Of a DNA stretch of 31,176 bases, positions 14,258-21,265 are shown one piece after another; positions within the stretch are counted from its first letter, which is position 1; each line of letters opens with the position of its first letter. The notes beneath the pieces are model-generated. The model did not search any database and had not been told where the DNA came from. It saw only the letters and a program-made list of their open reading frames with translations. The position numbers were made by a program, and so were the translations under genes. Source of the stretch: Chloroflexota bacterium (GTDB lineage: Bacteria > Chloroflexota > Limnocylindria > QHBO01); contig VBJX01000042.1 of NCBI GenBank assembly GCA_005879775.1, forward strand, positions 1 to 31,176. Direction: 5' to 3'.

Positions 14258-14935
14258 ATGCAGAAGATCCTCATCGTCGACGACGAGCCGAAGATTGCCC
14301 GGCTCGTTCGTGACTACCTGGAGCGCGGCGGCTTCGGCGTCTCGATCGCCCGCGACGGGCCCGAGGCGCTGATGCGCGCCCGCATCGAGCACCCCGATCT
14401 CGTCGTCCTCGACCTGGGGCTGCCCGGCCTCGACGGGCTGGACGTGACCCGCACGCTGCGCCGCGGCTCGCAGGTCCCGATCATCATGCTCACCGCTCGC
14501 GACGATGAGACCGACAAGGTGATCGGCCTGGAGCTGGGGGCCGATGACTACGTCACCAAGCCGTTCAGCCCGCGCGAGCTGGTGGCCCGCATACGGGCCG
14601 TCCTCCGACGCCGGCAGCCGGGGGCGATGACTGACCTCCTGGTCGTCGGAGGCCTGGTCGTCGACGTCGAGCGGATGCAGGTCATCATCGAGGGGCAGGC
14701 AGCGGAGCTGACCGCGAGCGAGTTCGCGCTCCTCGCCGCGATGGCTCGTCAGCCGGGTCGCGTCTTCACCCGGTCGCAGCTCCTCGACGCGATCCACGGG
14801 GTGGCGTTCGAGTCGTACGAGCGGGCGATCGATGCTCACGTCAAGAACCTGCGACGCAAGATCGAGACCGATCCCCACGCGCCGCAGCGACTGCTCACCG
14901 TCTATGGCGTCGGCTACCGGCTGGCCGATGTCTGA
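14258..14935 (+). CDS. OmpR-family response regulator
   Basis: A 225-residue regulator. The receiver domain (1-115) has the acidic pair D8-D9, phosphorylation site D52 (VVLDLGLPG), T79 and K101 (VTKPFSP). The C-terminal winged helix (about 130-225) has AELTASEFALLAAMARQPGRV, TRSQLLDAI, then RAIDAHVKNLRRKIE and the final YGVGYRL hairpin, all typical of OmpR/PhoB. The start is ATG 14258. An earlier in-frame extension is dismissed because MQKILIVDDE is the normal N-terminus. Its stop overlaps the kinase start by 8 bases (ATGTCTGA), so both are co-translated. Target genes are unknown. Confidence 0.95.
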   Translation: MQKILIVDDEPKIARLVRDYLERGGFGVSIARDGPEALMRARIEHPDLVVLDLGLPGLDGLDVTRTLRRGSQVPIIMLTARDDETDKVIGLELGADDYVTKPFSPRELVARIRAVLRRRQPGAMTDLLVVGGLVVDVERMQVIIEGQAAELTASEFALLAAMARQPGRVFTRSQLLDAIHGVAFESYERAIDAHVKNLRRKIETDPHAPQRLLTVYGVGYRLADV

Positions 14936-16070
14936 GGAACGGTGGCGCGGTCGCTGGGGAGGGCGGGGCCGTCCACCGTGGTGGCCCGATGGCGAGCCCT
15001 GGCCGCCCGCGGGGCCCGAGGGCTGGCAGCGGATGCGCGGCCGCTTCCTGCGGCGGATGGGGTGCCTCTTCGGCCTGGTCATGCTCCTGGGGATCAGCGC
15101 GGTCCTGCTCCTCGCCTGGCTCGTCGGCACCCTGCTGGGCGCCAGCGCCGGGTCGGCAACGGCGATCGGAACGGGCCTGCTGGTGCTCATCGGCCTTGCG
15201 ATCGTGGCGCGCATTCTGCGGCGCACCGCCGCGCCGGTCGGCGACCTGATCGAGGCTGCCGGTCGGGTCGAGGCGGGTGATTTCGGCGCCCGGGTCCCGG
15301 AGGGCGGGCCGCGCGAGGTGCGAGCCCTCGTGCGTGCCTTCAATGCGATGAGCGCTCGCCTGGATGCCACCGAGTCGGAGCGGCAGCGGCTGCTCGCCGA
15401 CGTGTCCCATGAGCTGCGCACCCCGCTGGCGGTCATGCGCGGCAACCTGGAGGCGTTGCTCGATGGCGTCTATCCCGCCGATCGCGAGCACATGGCGCCG
15501 CTGCTCGAGGAGGCGCATCTCATGGAGCGGCTGATCGAGGACCTGCGCACGCTGTCACTCGCCGAGGCGGGAGCGCTCCGCCTGCACCGCGAGGCGACCA
15601 ACCTGGCGGCGCTGCTGCAGGACGTGGTGGCTGGCGTGCGGTCCCAGGCGGATGCGCAAGGGGTGAGCGTCGAGCTGCATGCCGAGGACCTTCCGGTGAT
15701 CGAGATCGACCCGGCGCGGATTCGGGCGGTGGTGACGAACCTGCTCGTCAACGCCCTGCGCCATACCCCCTCGAGCGGCCGGGTCGACCTCTCGGCTGCC
15801 GTGGAGTCGGACGAGATGGTGGTGACCGTCGCCGACACCGGGCGGGGGATCGAGCCGGACGTGCTGCCGCGCATCTTCGAGCGCTTCACGCGCGCGGCCG
15901 ATTCACCGGGCAGCGGCCTCGGCCTGCCGATCGCCAGGAAGCTGGTGGAAGCCCACGGGGGCCAGATCGCCGCGACCTCGGACGCTCCCGCTGCGCGCAG
16001 ACTCGCCGGCGGGGTAAGATCTAGGCCGATCCGGACGATCCCGCCGGACACCCCAGGAGGAGCACCGTGA
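14928..16070 (+). CDS. Sensor histidine kinase with disrupted C-terminus
   Basis: A 380-residue kinase as read. The N-terminus is Trp/Pro/Arg-rich. Two helices (about 46-69 and 79-97) leave almost no periplasmic loop, then a HAMP domain follows (about 98-150). The HisKA motif is SHELRTPL with H161. HATPase N-box (VVTNLLVNALRHTP), G1 (VADTGRGI), F-box and G2 (GSGLGLPIARKLVEAHGG) are intact. After S351 the expected last beta-strand is missing, and the frame runs through a promoter region to TGA 16070. In the next frame TLPLRADSPAG and TAA (16015-16017) follow, the standard end of such kinases. A deletion of 2 mod 3 bases (perhaps 20-26) at about 15980 would explain this. It starts inside the response regulator gene. 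Confidence 0.88.
   Translation: MSEERWRGRWGGRGRPPWWPDGEPWPPAGPEGWQRMRGRFLRRMGCLFGLVMLLGISAVLLLAWLVGTLLGASAGSATAIGTGLLVLIGLAIVARILRRTAAPVGDLIEAAGRVEAGDFGARVPEGGPREVRALVRAFNAMSARLDATESERQRLLADVSHELRTPLAVMRGNLEALLDGVYPADREHMAPLLEEAHLMERLIEDLRTLSLAEAGALRLHREATNLAALLQDVVAGVRSQADAQGVSVELHAEDLPVIEIDPARIRAVVTNLLVNALRHTPSSGRVDLSAAVESDEMVVTVADTGRGIEPDVLPRIFERFTRAADSPGSGLGLPIARKLVEAHGGQIAATSDAPAARRLAGGVRSRPIRTIPPDTPGGAP
16013..16018 (+). promoter_or_regulatory. Candidate -10 box for the 29-residue gene
   Basis: GGTAAGATC contains a TAnnnT-type box about 50 bases before GTG 16067. It lies inside the read-through tail of the kinase frame, which supports the view that the kinase should end before it. Confidence 0.35.
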
Positions 16071-16156
16071 GCCATCACATCAAGGGCGAGAAGCCTGCCA
16101 AGAAGGCCGCACCGGCCGCGAAGCCGAAGGCCGCTCCGGCCAAGAAGAAGAAGTAG
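16067..16156 (+). CDS. 29-residue Lys/Ala/Pro-rich peptide
   Basis: A very short gene with strong signals. GTG 16067 is preceded by AGGAGG at 16055-16060 with a 6-nt gap, and the frame ends at TAG 16154-16156. A hairpin with a GNRA loop follows 20 bases later. The peptide starts MSHHIKGEKPAKK and continues in KPAAK-like repeats to a KKKK end, with 11 Lys and 9 Ala in 29 residues. This composition matches the basic tails of histone H1-like, HU-extension and ribosome-associated proteins. It could bind nucleic acid, but this is inference. The GTG shares four bases with the read-through end of the kinase frame. Coding is judged from the signals, not from homology. Confidence 0.65.
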   Translation: MSHHIKGEKPAKKAAPAAKPKAAPAKKKK

Positions 16157-16176
16157 CCGCGCAGGCGACAGCGGTT

Positions 16177-16202
16177 CAGGAGGGGCCGCGAGGTCCCTCC
16201 TG
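16177..16202 (+). terminator. GNRA-loop hairpin terminator
   Basis: An 11-base-pair stem (CAGGAGGGGCC with GGTCCCTCCTG, one G-T pair) is closed by a GCGA tetraloop. CTTGT follows. It lies 20 bases after the 29-residue gene. Confidence 0.6.
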
Positions 16203-16221
16203 CTTGTCCGCCGCCTGACCC

Positions 16222-16338
16222 CTAGTAGCCGCCGCCGGTATTCCCGTTCTGGCAGGCGGCAAGCAGCATCGCCACCGCCAGCGGCGCGATCCAGATGAGC
16301 CGGCTGGCCAGCAGCTTGGCTCGCCTCAGCATGGTCAT
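16222..16338 (-). CDS. 38-residue predicted lipoprotein
   Basis: A tiny open frame reading MTMLRRAKLLASRL, a hydrophobic segment (IWIAPLAVAMLLAA) and then C29 with QNGNTGGGY before TAG. This is a complete type II signal peptide with lipobox LLAAC, followed by only nine residues after the lipidated Cys. It resembles entericidin-like micro-lipoproteins in size but not in sequence. It lies 14 bases downstream of the 42-residue membrane protein gene on the same strand. ATG 16338 has no strong ribosome site, so coupling to the upstream gene is likely. ATG 16332 is also possible. No homologue is recognised. Confidence 0.6.
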   Translation of the reverse strand: MTMLRRAKLLASRLIWIAPLAVAMLLAACQNGNTGGGY

Positions 16339-16352
16339 GACCCAGAGCTGGG

Positions 16353-16481
16353 CTACAGGACCGCCGTCAGGACCCAGGCCAGCAGGCCCAGCGCGATCAG
16401 GTCGATGTCGACCTTGAGGCCGATGACGGCCAGCGCAAAGCAGACGGCCGCCGCAATGGCCAGGAGACGCTTGAGATTCAT
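16353..16481 (-). CDS. 42-residue small membrane protein
   Basis: The open frame begins MNLKRLLAIAAAVCFALAVIG, a hydrophobic helix, then has a short acidic break (KVDIDLIA) and a second helix (LGLLAWVLTAVL). ATG 16481 is preceded by GGAGGGAGGCAG, a strong ribosome site, and the reading ends at TAG 16355-16353. Proteins of this size and pattern are widespread but unnamed in high-GC soil bacteria. The role is unknown; a small helical hairpin may modulate a membrane complex. It sits 23 bases downstream of the msrA stop on the same strand, so it may be part of the msrA transcript. The 38-residue lipoprotein gene follows. Confidence 0.68.
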   Translation of the reverse strand: MNLKRLLAIAAAVCFALAVIGLKVDIDLIALGLLAWVLTAVL

Positions 16482-16504
16482 CTGCCTCCCTCCAAACATC
16501 AGAG

Positions 16505-17164
16505 CTATACCTCCTGCATCTGCTCGACCGACCCGCTGAACTTCACGCCGGTCGAATGAATCGGACAGTAGCCGTTCGGATTCTTGGCCAGGTATTGCTG
16601 GTGGTAGTCCTCGGCGAAGAAGAACTCCGGCGCAGGAGCGATCTCCGTCGTGACCGTCCCGTAGCCAGCGCGGGCCAGCTCGGCGGCGTACATGTCGCGC
16701 GAGGCCTCCGCCGCGGCGAGCTGCGCATCGGAATGGGTGAAGATGGCTGACCGATACGAGGTGCCCACGTCATTGCCCTGGCGCATCCCCTGCGTCGGGT
16801 CGTGCTCCTCCCAGAAGACCTTGAGCAGCTGCTGGTAGGTCACCTTCGTCGGGTCGTAGACCACCCGCACCGCCTCGGCGTGCCCGGTCCTCCCCGAGCA
16901 GACCTCGCCGTAGGTGGCATTGGGCGTGAGGCCACCCTGGTAGCCGACGGCGGTGACGATGACGCCGGGGACGTTCCAGAACGTCTTCTCGACGCCCCAG
17001 AAGCAGCCGGCGGCGAAGTCGGCGATCTCCGAGCCAGGCGGGTAGGGCCCCTTGAGCGGCTCGTGGTTCACGAAGTGGCGCTCGGCGGTGGGGAGGGGCT
17101 CGGCGCGGCCACGGAGCGCATCGGCCGGATCCGGCATCTGGGACTTGTGCCCGAAGGAAAACAT
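16505..17164 (-). CDS. msrA: Peptide-methionine (S)-S-oxide reductase
   Basis: A 219-residue MsrA. The catalytic Cys is C54 in GCFWG, followed by EKTFWNVPGV and the family blocks VGYQGG, TGHAEAVRVVYDP and EEHDPTQGMRQGNDVGTSYR. The end has AEDYHQQYLAKNPNGYCPIHSTG, with a resolving Cys in NGYCPIH. It repairs oxidised methionine, using thioredoxin. An N-terminal extension of about 45 residues before the core is usual for the longer MsrA form. The start is ATG 17164 with TAGACT 6 nt upstream and no Shine-Dalgarno, a leaderless pattern. Two very small membrane and lipoprotein genes follow on the same strand. Confidence 0.96.
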   Translation of the reverse strand: MFSFGHKSQMPDPADALRGRAEPLPTAERHFVNHEPLKGPYPPGSEIADFAAGCFWGVEKTFWNVPGVIVTAVGYQGGLTPNATYGEVCSGRTGHAEAVRVVYDPTKVTYQQLLKVFWEEHDPTQGMRQGNDVGTSYRSAIFTHSDAQLAAAEASRDMYAAELARAGYGTVTTEIAPAPEFFFAEDYHQQYLAKNPNGYCPIHSTGVKFSGSVEQMQEV

Positions 17165-17170
17165 GCGCGG

Positions 17171-17176
17171 AGTCTA
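17171..17176 (-). promoter_or_regulatory. -10 box of msrA
   Basis: TAGACT on the minus strand lies 6 nt before ATG 17164, with no ribosome site. A perfect CCTGCGCAGG palindrome (17186-17195) lies 10 bases further upstream and may be an operator. Confidence 0.5.
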
Positions 17177-17269
17177 GCCGGATGACCTGCGCAGGACCAT
17201 CGGGCTATCGGAGATCGGAGGCGTGTTGACTAGGGTCACCTCGCAACACAAGCGCCAGCAGCGAGGCCC

Positions 17270-19642
17270 ATGGTCAGCGATCAGCCTGATACGGCACGAC
17301 GACGGTTCCGACCCTCACTCGAGATGGTCGTGCTCGGCCTCGCCGCGGGGCTGGTGATCGCCACGGCGCTCGCCATCTCCGCGAACGTGGCCAGCCACCT
17401 GGAGGACACCGCCACTGGCGAAGCGAGCGCGGCCATGCAGGCGGTGGTCCACGCCTACGTCGACCCGCTCCTGTCGATGAACACCCTCGACTCGCCGGAT
17501 CCGAAGACGGCTGACAAGGTCAACTCCCAGCTCGAGCTGCTGGTCAGCTCCGGGCAGATCCAGCGCATCAAGATCTGGTCGCCCAACGGCACCGTCGTCT
17601 TCTCGGACCTGCCGGCCCTCCGCGGCCGGCAGTTCGAGGTGGAACAGGATCTGGCCGAGGCGCTCGGCGGTGAGACGCATGCCGCCGTCACCACGGCCTC
17701 GGCGGCGGAAAACATCTTCGAGCACGGGCTCGCTCCCCAGCTGCTCGAGATCTACCTGCCGATCGTTCACGGCGGCAGCCAGCCGGTGGGCGCATACGAG
17801 ATCTACCAGGATGCCGGGCAGCTGGAGCTGGCGATCGGCGCGACTCGGCGTGACGTGTTCCTGATCAGCGGCGGGATCGGCCTGGTGCTGCTGCTGGCGC
17901 TGTATGCCTCGTTCCGCGGCGCGAACCGCCTCCTCCGCGAGCTGGCGGCCCGCCTGCGAGGAAGCGAGGCTCGGTTCCGCTCGCTCGTCCAGAACTCCTC
18001 GGACCTGATCATCCTGCTGAGCGGGGAAGGTGCGGTCACCTACGTCAGCCCGGCGATCGAGCAGGTGCTCGGGCTCTCGGGCTCGGACTGGGTCGGACGC
18101 CACCTGCCAGACTTGGTGCACACCGACGACGGCGCCCTGCTGCGGGCGCTCATCGAGCGATTGACCAGCACCGGCTCCCCTACCGCCGACGGAGAGCTGC
18201 GCCTGCCGCACATTGATGGGCGCTGGCGATGGGTGGAGGTGGTCGCAACCAACCTCCTCGCCGATGCCGATGTGGGTGCCATCGTGCTGAACTGCCGCGA
18301 CGTCACTGAACGGCGCTCGCTGGAGGAGCAGCTTCGGCACCAGGCGTTCCAGGACCCGCTCACCAACCTCGCCAACCGCGCCCTGCTGGCGGACCGCATC
18401 GAGCACGAGCTCCAGGGCCGGCGCCTGGCCGCGGACGGAGTGCTCGCCGTCCTCCTCCTGGACCTCGACGACTTCAAGACGGTCAACGACAGCCTCGGCC
18501 ACTCGGCCGGCGACGGCCTGCTCGTTGCGTTCGCCGATCGGCTGCGCGCCACGCTGCGAGCCGGCGACACGGCAGCCCGCATCGGCGGCGACGAGTTCGC
18601 CATCATGCTGCGCGGCGGCGACCGGTCCGAGATCGACGGGATCGCAGAGCGGGTGATGAACGCAACCCGGGACCAGATTGCGGTGGGGGAGCATCGGCTG
18701 ACCTTCAGCGCCAGCATGGGGATCGCATTTGCCGAAGGGGCCGACGCCAGCGCGGAAGAGATCCTGCGCAGCGCGGACGTCGCCATGCACCTGGCCAAGG
18801 CCGGGGGCAAGGGGGTCAAGGTCGTCTACGTCCCGAGCATGCACGCGGCCGCGGTCCGTCGCCTGCGGATGCGAGCCGACCTCGAGAAGGCACTCGACGA
18901 GACCCAGCTGAGCCTGCGCTACCAGCCGATCGTGTCGCTCGCCACGTCCGAGCCCATCGGGGTCGAGGCCCTCCTGCGCTGGGATCACCCGGCCGGCATG
19001 GTGATGCCCACGGACTTCGTCCCGCTCGCCGAGGAGACAGGGCTGATCGTGCCGATCGGCCGCTGGGTGCTCGAAGAGGCCTGCCACCAGACGGTCGCCT
19101 TCGATGCCGTCGATCCCCGCGGGGGTCTGCGGGTCAGCGTCAACGTCTCCCCGGTCCAGCTGCGCCGCCCCGAATTCGTCGGCGAGGTGCAGAGCGCCCT
19201 TCGCTCTTCGGGGCTGGCTCCCACCCGCCTCACCCTGGAGATCACCGAGTCGGTGCTGCTCGAGAAGGCCGATGAGTCGATCGCCACCATGCGCAAGCTC
19301 CGCGAGCTCGGGGTGCGGCTGGCGATCGACGACTTCGGGACCGGCTATTCGTCGCTCAGCTACCTGCGCGACCTGCCGGTCGACGTCCTCAAGATCGACC
19401 GCGCCTTCATCGCCGTCCTCGACCAGGAGTCCGATGCGCCGGCGGTGGTGCGCTCGATCATCCACCTTGCCGGCACCCTGGACATGACCACCATCGCCGA
19501 GGGGATCGAGCGTCCCGAGCAGGTGGCGCGCCTGCGCAGCCTCGGCGCGGAGTTCGGGCAGGGCTACCTGTTCGCGCATCCGCTGACCGAGGATCAGCTC
19601 ACCGACTACCTCTCCGCCGGCCGGGCCCGCCTCGCCAGCTGA
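17270..19642 (+). CDS. PAS-GGDEF-EAL membrane signalling protein
   Basis: A 790-residue c-di-GMP enzyme. TM1 (about 19-41), an extracytoplasmic sensor of about 150 residues (42-193) and TM2 (about 195-217) are followed by a PAS domain (about 235-345). The GGDEF domain has the intact active site GGDEF at 439-443, and RxxD five residues before it, the product-inhibition I-site. The EAL domain starts with E566-AL. It keeps NVSPVQLRRPEF, LEITESVLL, IDDFGTGYSSLSYL, KIDRAFI, AEGIE and QGYLF, so both synthesis and hydrolysis look possible. Which activity dominates cannot be told. The start is ATG 17270; TTGACT at about 17225 is a weak -35 candidate. It is a single-gene unit. Confidence 0.95.
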   Translation: MVSDQPDTARRRFRPSLEMVVLGLAAGLVIATALAISANVASHLEDTATGEASAAMQAVVHAYVDPLLSMNTLDSPDPKTADKVNSQLELLVSSGQIQRIKIWSPNGTVVFSDLPALRGRQFEVEQDLAEALGGETHAAVTTASAAENIFEHGLAPQLLEIYLPIVHGGSQPVGAYEIYQDAGQLELAIGATRRDVFLISGGIGLVLLLALYASFRGANRLLRELAARLRGSEARFRSLVQNSSDLIILLSGEGAVTYVSPAIEQVLGLSGSDWVGRHLPDLVHTDDGALLRALIERLTSTGSPTADGELRLPHIDGRWRWVEVVATNLLADADVGAIVLNCRDVTERRSLEEQLRHQAFQDPLTNLANRALLADRIEHELQGRRLAADGVLAVLLLDLDDFKTVNDSLGHSAGDGLLVAFADRLRATLRAGDTAARIGGDEFAIMLRGGDRSEIDGIAERVMNATRDQIAVGEHRLTFSASMGIAFAEGADASAEEILRSADVAMHLAKAGGKGVKVVYVPSMHAAAVRRLRMRADLEKALDETQLSLRYQPIVSLATSEPIGVEALLRWDHPAGMVMPTDFVPLAEETGLIVPIGRWVLEEACHQTVAFDAVDPRGGLRVSVNVSPVQLRRPEFVGEVQSALRSSGLAPTRLTLEITESVLLEKADESIATMRKLRELGVRLAIDDFGTGYSSLSYLRDLPVDVLKIDRAFIAVLDQESDAPAVVRSIIHLAGTLDMTTIAEGIERPEQVARLRSLGAEFGQGYLFAHPLTEDQLTDYLSAGRARLAS

Positions 19643-19645
19643 GCG

Positions 19646-20215
19646 TCAGCCGGAGCGTCGGCGGCGGGGAACCTCGAACGCCGCGCCATGGGCAGGCACG
19701 ACCTGGTCGGCGAGCTCCAGGATCCGCCCGCGGCTCCCCTCCAGGGCAGCCTGGTCATCGGCCAACGGGTCGATCTCGGGAGTGCGATCGGCTCGCCACC
19801 AGGCGTGGGTGCACGCCACGGTGCCGCCCTCCGTCTCGACCAGCAGGGTCAAGTCCTCGGCGGTATGCCCGGGCGTCAGGATGAGGCGGCAGTGCGGGCT
19901 GACGGCGTAGCCGTCGCCGTCGTGGTCGAGCCTTTGGTCGCCCCGATATCGGGCCCAGAAGTCGACCACCTCTGCGTTCGGGAAGAGGCCCACGTTGAGC
20001 GTGTGGTCGGGATGATGATGGGTGATCACCACGTGGGTCACCTGCTCCGGCTCGACCCCCAGCGCCCGCAGCGGGTCGAGGATCAGGTGCCGCTGGGCCA
20101 CCATTCCCGGGTCGACCACGATGATCGCCTCGGCGTCGAGCACGAGGCTGACGCTGCTGGCCACGCCGTCGTCGCCTGCGTACCCGGCATGCAGCAGGTG
20201 ATGGATGGCCGGCAC
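19646..20215 (-). CDS. MBL-fold hydrolase, MBLAC1-like
   Basis: A 189-residue metallo-beta-lactamase fold protein. The metal motif HxHxDH is present (H66, H68, D70, H71 in THHHPDH), then H117 in TPGHT and a late His in VVPAHG. Overall order and length fit MBLAC1-like hydrolases (LDPLRALGVEPEQVTHVVITH, NVGLFPNAEVVDF). The metal-bridging Asp, normally in a GD pair after the GTV strand, appears as T136-H137 (VACTHAWW). This may change metal content or activity. The substrate is unknown. The start is ATG 20215, only 4 bases after the stop of the TfoX-N gene, so the two form an operon. Confidence 0.85.
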   Translation of the reverse strand: MPAIHHLLHAGYAGDDGVASSVSLVLDAEAIIVVDPGMVAQRHLILDPLRALGVEPEQVTHVVITHHHPDHTLNVGLFPNAEVVDFWARYRGDQRLDHDGDGYAVSPHCRLILTPGHTAEDLTLLVETEGGTVACTHAWWRADRTPEIDPLADDQAALEGSRGRILELADQVVPAHGAAFEVPRRRRSG

Positions 20216-20219
20216 CTGG

Positions 20220-20582
20220 CTAGCGCCCCGGTTTGGGTGGCAGGCTGAGGACGTGGGCTCTTGCTCGCTCCAGCCAGGGGATCAGCGCGTCGCTCTGGGC
20301 GACCAGGGACGGTGGAACGATGAGGAAGCCGCGCATGGGGCGGCCAGGCATCGGCTCGAACGGGGTGGCGCCCATCGCGGCCAGCTCGGCCCCGTCGTCG
20401 TCAGGGAGGCGAATGACCCAGCGATCCTCGTGGAGGCCGGTGAACATGTAGCCGTTCGCGAAGGCCGCTGGGTAGCCGAACATCTTTCGCAGCTCGGCAT
20501 CGGGGACCTCGCCCATCACCTCTGCGAAGCGGTCCACGAGCTCCGGCGGCGCCTTGCGAAACGTCATCCCGCCGCCACTCAC
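20220..20582 (-). CDS. TfoX N-terminal domain protein
   Basis: A 120-residue protein of the TfoX/Sxy N-terminal domain family, as seen in ELVDRFAEVMGEVPDAELRKMFGYPAA, then FANGYMFTGLHEDRWVIRLP and MPGRPMRGFLIVPPSL. There is no C-terminal domain, so a competence role as in gammaproteobacteria is not implied. These stand-alone proteins have unknown function. Two starts are possible. GTG 20582 is preferred because TACGCT lies 6 nt upstream, as in other leaderless genes here. ATG 20567 would drop five residues and has only a weak site. The gene is divergent from the 163-residue protein. Confidence 0.85.
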   Translation of the reverse strand: MSGGGMTFRKAPPELVDRFAEVMGEVPDAELRKMFGYPAAFANGYMFTGLHEDRWVIRLPDDDGAELAAMGATPFEPMPGRPMRGFLIVPPSLVAQSDALIPWLERARAHVLSLPPKPGR

Positions 20583-20588
20583 CGCCGG

Positions 20589-20594
20589 AGCGTA
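20589..20594 (-). promoter_or_regulatory. -10 box of the TfoX-N gene
   Basis: TACGCT on the minus strand, 6 nt before GTG 20582. It is paired with a divergent box at 20622-20627. Confidence 0.5.
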
Positions 20595-20621
20595 GCACCC
20601 AAGGGCCTGCACGACGTGCGC

Positions 20622-20627
20622 TAGGCT
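20622..20627 (+). promoter_or_regulatory. -10 box of the 163-residue protein gene
   Basis: TAGGCT, 7 nt before ATG 20635, with no ribosome site. Confidence 0.5.
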
Positions 20628-20634
20628 TCCGGTC

Positions 20635-21126
20635 ATGCCGCTGCCGCCAGAGGCGCACCGCCTGGAGCCCGACCACCTGCCGACTCCGTTCAGTGCGGAG
20701 CAGATCCGGGATGGCTGCCCGGCTGGCCGGACGATCCGCATGGTGGAGGAAACGCCGGATGCGCAGCCGACGTACCGCCGGATCCGATTCATCGAGGCCG
20801 ATGCCGACTGGGCCGTGCAGGAGTTCCAGGTGACCGATGCCGATGGGCTCCCGCTGGGCGAGCCGGCTCGCCGACGGTCGACCTGGCTCGAGCTCCAGCG
20901 GCATGCATCGCAGCCGGTGGAGGGGACCAGTGTCGAGGAGGAGGCGCTGACCCTGCCGTTCGGAACCTACGACTGCTGGCGCTACACGGTCATGCCGCCG
21001 GGCTCCGAGGTCCGCTTCTGGTTCGCGAAGGAGCTGCCGGGCATGCCGGTGCAGGTCGAGGAGCGGATCAGCGGCAATCTCACCGGCAGGTCGCTGATGA
21101 TTGCCAACGAAGGACCCGAGCCCTGA
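20635..21126 (+). CDS. Hypothetical protein, 163 residues
   Basis: I do not recognise a named family. The protein is soluble with no signal peptide. It starts with LEPDHLPTPFSAEQIRDGCP, then PTYRRIRFIEADADWAVQEFQ, TLPFGTYDCWRYTV and RFWFAKELPGMPVQVEE. The pattern of beta-strands with a single hydrophobic core helix suggests a DUF3108-like or lipocalin-like barrel. ATG 20635 lies 7 nt after a TAGGCT box, so the transcript is probably leaderless. It is divergent from the TfoX-N/MBL operon. A small hairpin follows 49 bases after the stop. Confidence 0.65.
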   Translation: MPLPPEAHRLEPDHLPTPFSAEQIRDGCPAGRTIRMVEETPDAQPTYRRIRFIEADADWAVQEFQVTDADGLPLGEPARRRSTWLELQRHASQPVEGTSVEEEALTLPFGTYDCWRYTVMPPGSEVRFWFAKELPGMPVQVEERISGNLTGRSLMIANEGPEP

Positions 21127-21174
21127 GCTCGCCACGCGATCTGAGCGGTGCGGAGGTGTGCGGTTCGGTGTGGT

Positions 21175-21191
21175 CCTGACCCCTCGTCAGG
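21175..21191 (+). terminator. Small hairpin after the 163-residue gene
   Basis: CCTGAC-CCCTC-GTCAGG is a 6-base-pair stem 49 bases after the stop. There is no T-tract. Confidence 0.35.
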
Positions 21192-21265
21192 GCTGCTGCA
21201 GTCGGCTATCGTGCGCATCGCGCCACCGTCTTCAGATTCGGCGCCGATAGCGGAGACTGCCTCAC

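Noticed and set aside
17315..19579. A 754-codon open frame antisense to the GGDEF-EAL gene
   Set aside because: It is rich in Arg, Gln, Asp and His without any domain and mirrors the codon pattern of the real gene. High GC leaves long antisense frames open.
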